Source: DASPKW01 sp038244055 (GTDB lineage Bacteria; Planctomycetota; Phycisphaerae; Tepidisphaerales; Tepidisphaeraceae). From it: a DNA stretch of 26,944 nucleotides. The stretch lies in NCBI GenBank assembly GCA_038244055.1, contig JBBRTW010000032.1, forward strand, positions 1-26,944, read 5' to 3'. Under the pieces are notes generated by a model. That model had not been told where the DNA came from and searched no databases. It worked only from the letters and a program-made list of their open reading frames with translations. A program made the position numbers and the translations under genes. This document shows positions 26,684-26,944 of the stretch, piece by piece (position 1 is the first letter of the stretch; each line of letters begins with the position of its first letter).

Positions 26684-26944
26684 ATGAACCACCTTGCTTT
26701 CCGCTCAATTCTCATCTCCGCTCTGCTCAGTTTCTGCTGCACCCAGGCCGGCGCGCAGTACCCCGGCTGGCAGCACTCCGGATCGCTCTACCTCCTCACC
26801 ACGCCCGAAGGCGCTGATCTCCCGGCCAGCGCGGCGGAAAAGGATTTTCCTCTGCTGCTGCGCCTGCACAAGGATTTCTTTGATTTCGCGCATGCCAAAG
26901 CCGATGGCGCGGATATCCGCTTCGCCAGCGCCGATGGCGCTGCC
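26684..26944 (+). CDS. DUF2341-like exported protein, N-terminal part (3' end outside window)
   Basis: An ATG at 26684 opens a frame that runs off the right edge, giving 87 residues. The start is a signal peptide (FRSILISALLSFCCTQAGA-QYPGW). The mature part resembles the start of DUF2341: WQHSGSLYLLTTPEGADLP, then DFPLLLRLHKDFFDFAHAKADGADIRFASADG, which matches the typical dFPvLvrl..FDF..a..DGsDIRF pattern of the family. The Cys pair is not in a good lipobox (Phe before Cys), so ordinary signal peptidase I cleavage is more likely than lipoprotein processing. In related organisms this domain is often followed by LamG-like or ExbB/TolQ-type segments; that cannot be judged here. It is transcribed away from the glycosidase gene. 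Confidence 0.75.
   Translation, partial: MNHLAFRSILISALLSFCCTQAGAQYPGWQHSGSLYLLTTPEGADLPASAAEKDFPLLLRLHKDFFDFAHAKADGADIRFASADGAA

Noticed and set aside
24778..26817. A 679-codon open frame on the plus strand opposite the large glycosidase
   Set aside because: It is antisense to a gene with a signal peptide and a glycosidase barrel, and its product has no recognisable domain.

Overview
The window comes from a GC-rich Gram-negative bacterium, most likely a planctomycete. Three observations point there. An lpxD gene implies lipid A. Two secreted proteins carry LEPR-type N-terminal sorting motifs. A giant beta-strand-repeat protein ends in a dockerin-like repeat pair plus a PEP-CTERM tail. This combination recalls the Phycisphaerae/Tepidisphaerales, but no rRNA or other phylogenetic marker is present, so that placement is an inference.

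Layout. 1-323: 3' end of a ThuA-like gene. 346-540: a 195-bp inverted-repeat element. 555-1418: a TIM-barrel sugar isomerase/epimerase. 1439-1518: heptamer and octamer arrays between convergent genes; the octamer array runs into the 3' end of lpxD (complement 1496-2506). 2752-4215: a secreted CAP-domain protein with a Pro/Thr linker. 4491-17087: one gene for a 4198-residue surface protein. 17246-18346 (complement): a secreted GH43-like beta-propeller hydrolase. 18433-19545: cis-3-hydroxy-L-proline dehydratase. 19650-20939: an exported PHP-domain protein. 21023-21165: a second inverted-repeat element related to the first. 21352-23748: a subtilisin-like protease with a PPC-like domain and a predicted seven-bladed propeller. 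23749-26514 (complement): a large exported clan GH-A glycosidase candidate. 26684-end: the start of a DUF2341-like exported protein.

The contents suggest a saprophytic life built on exported enzymes (glycosidases, a protease) and large surface proteins, with cytoplasmic sugar and hydroxyproline catabolism. Most genes stand alone with their own upstream regions and alternate in strand, so operons are few. Two export/sorting routes appear side by side: the N-terminal LEPR motif (CAP protein, subtilase) and C-terminal PEP-CTERM (giant protein). No exosortase, secretion machinery, tRNA, rRNA, CRISPR array, transposase or phage gene was seen.

The points most worth a second look are the two related inverted-repeat elements built from 9-bp CACGAARRR units, the apparent three-fold modular build of the giant protein, the octamer array that encodes the C-terminus of LpxD, and the zero-gap convergent stop codons at 23746-23751.
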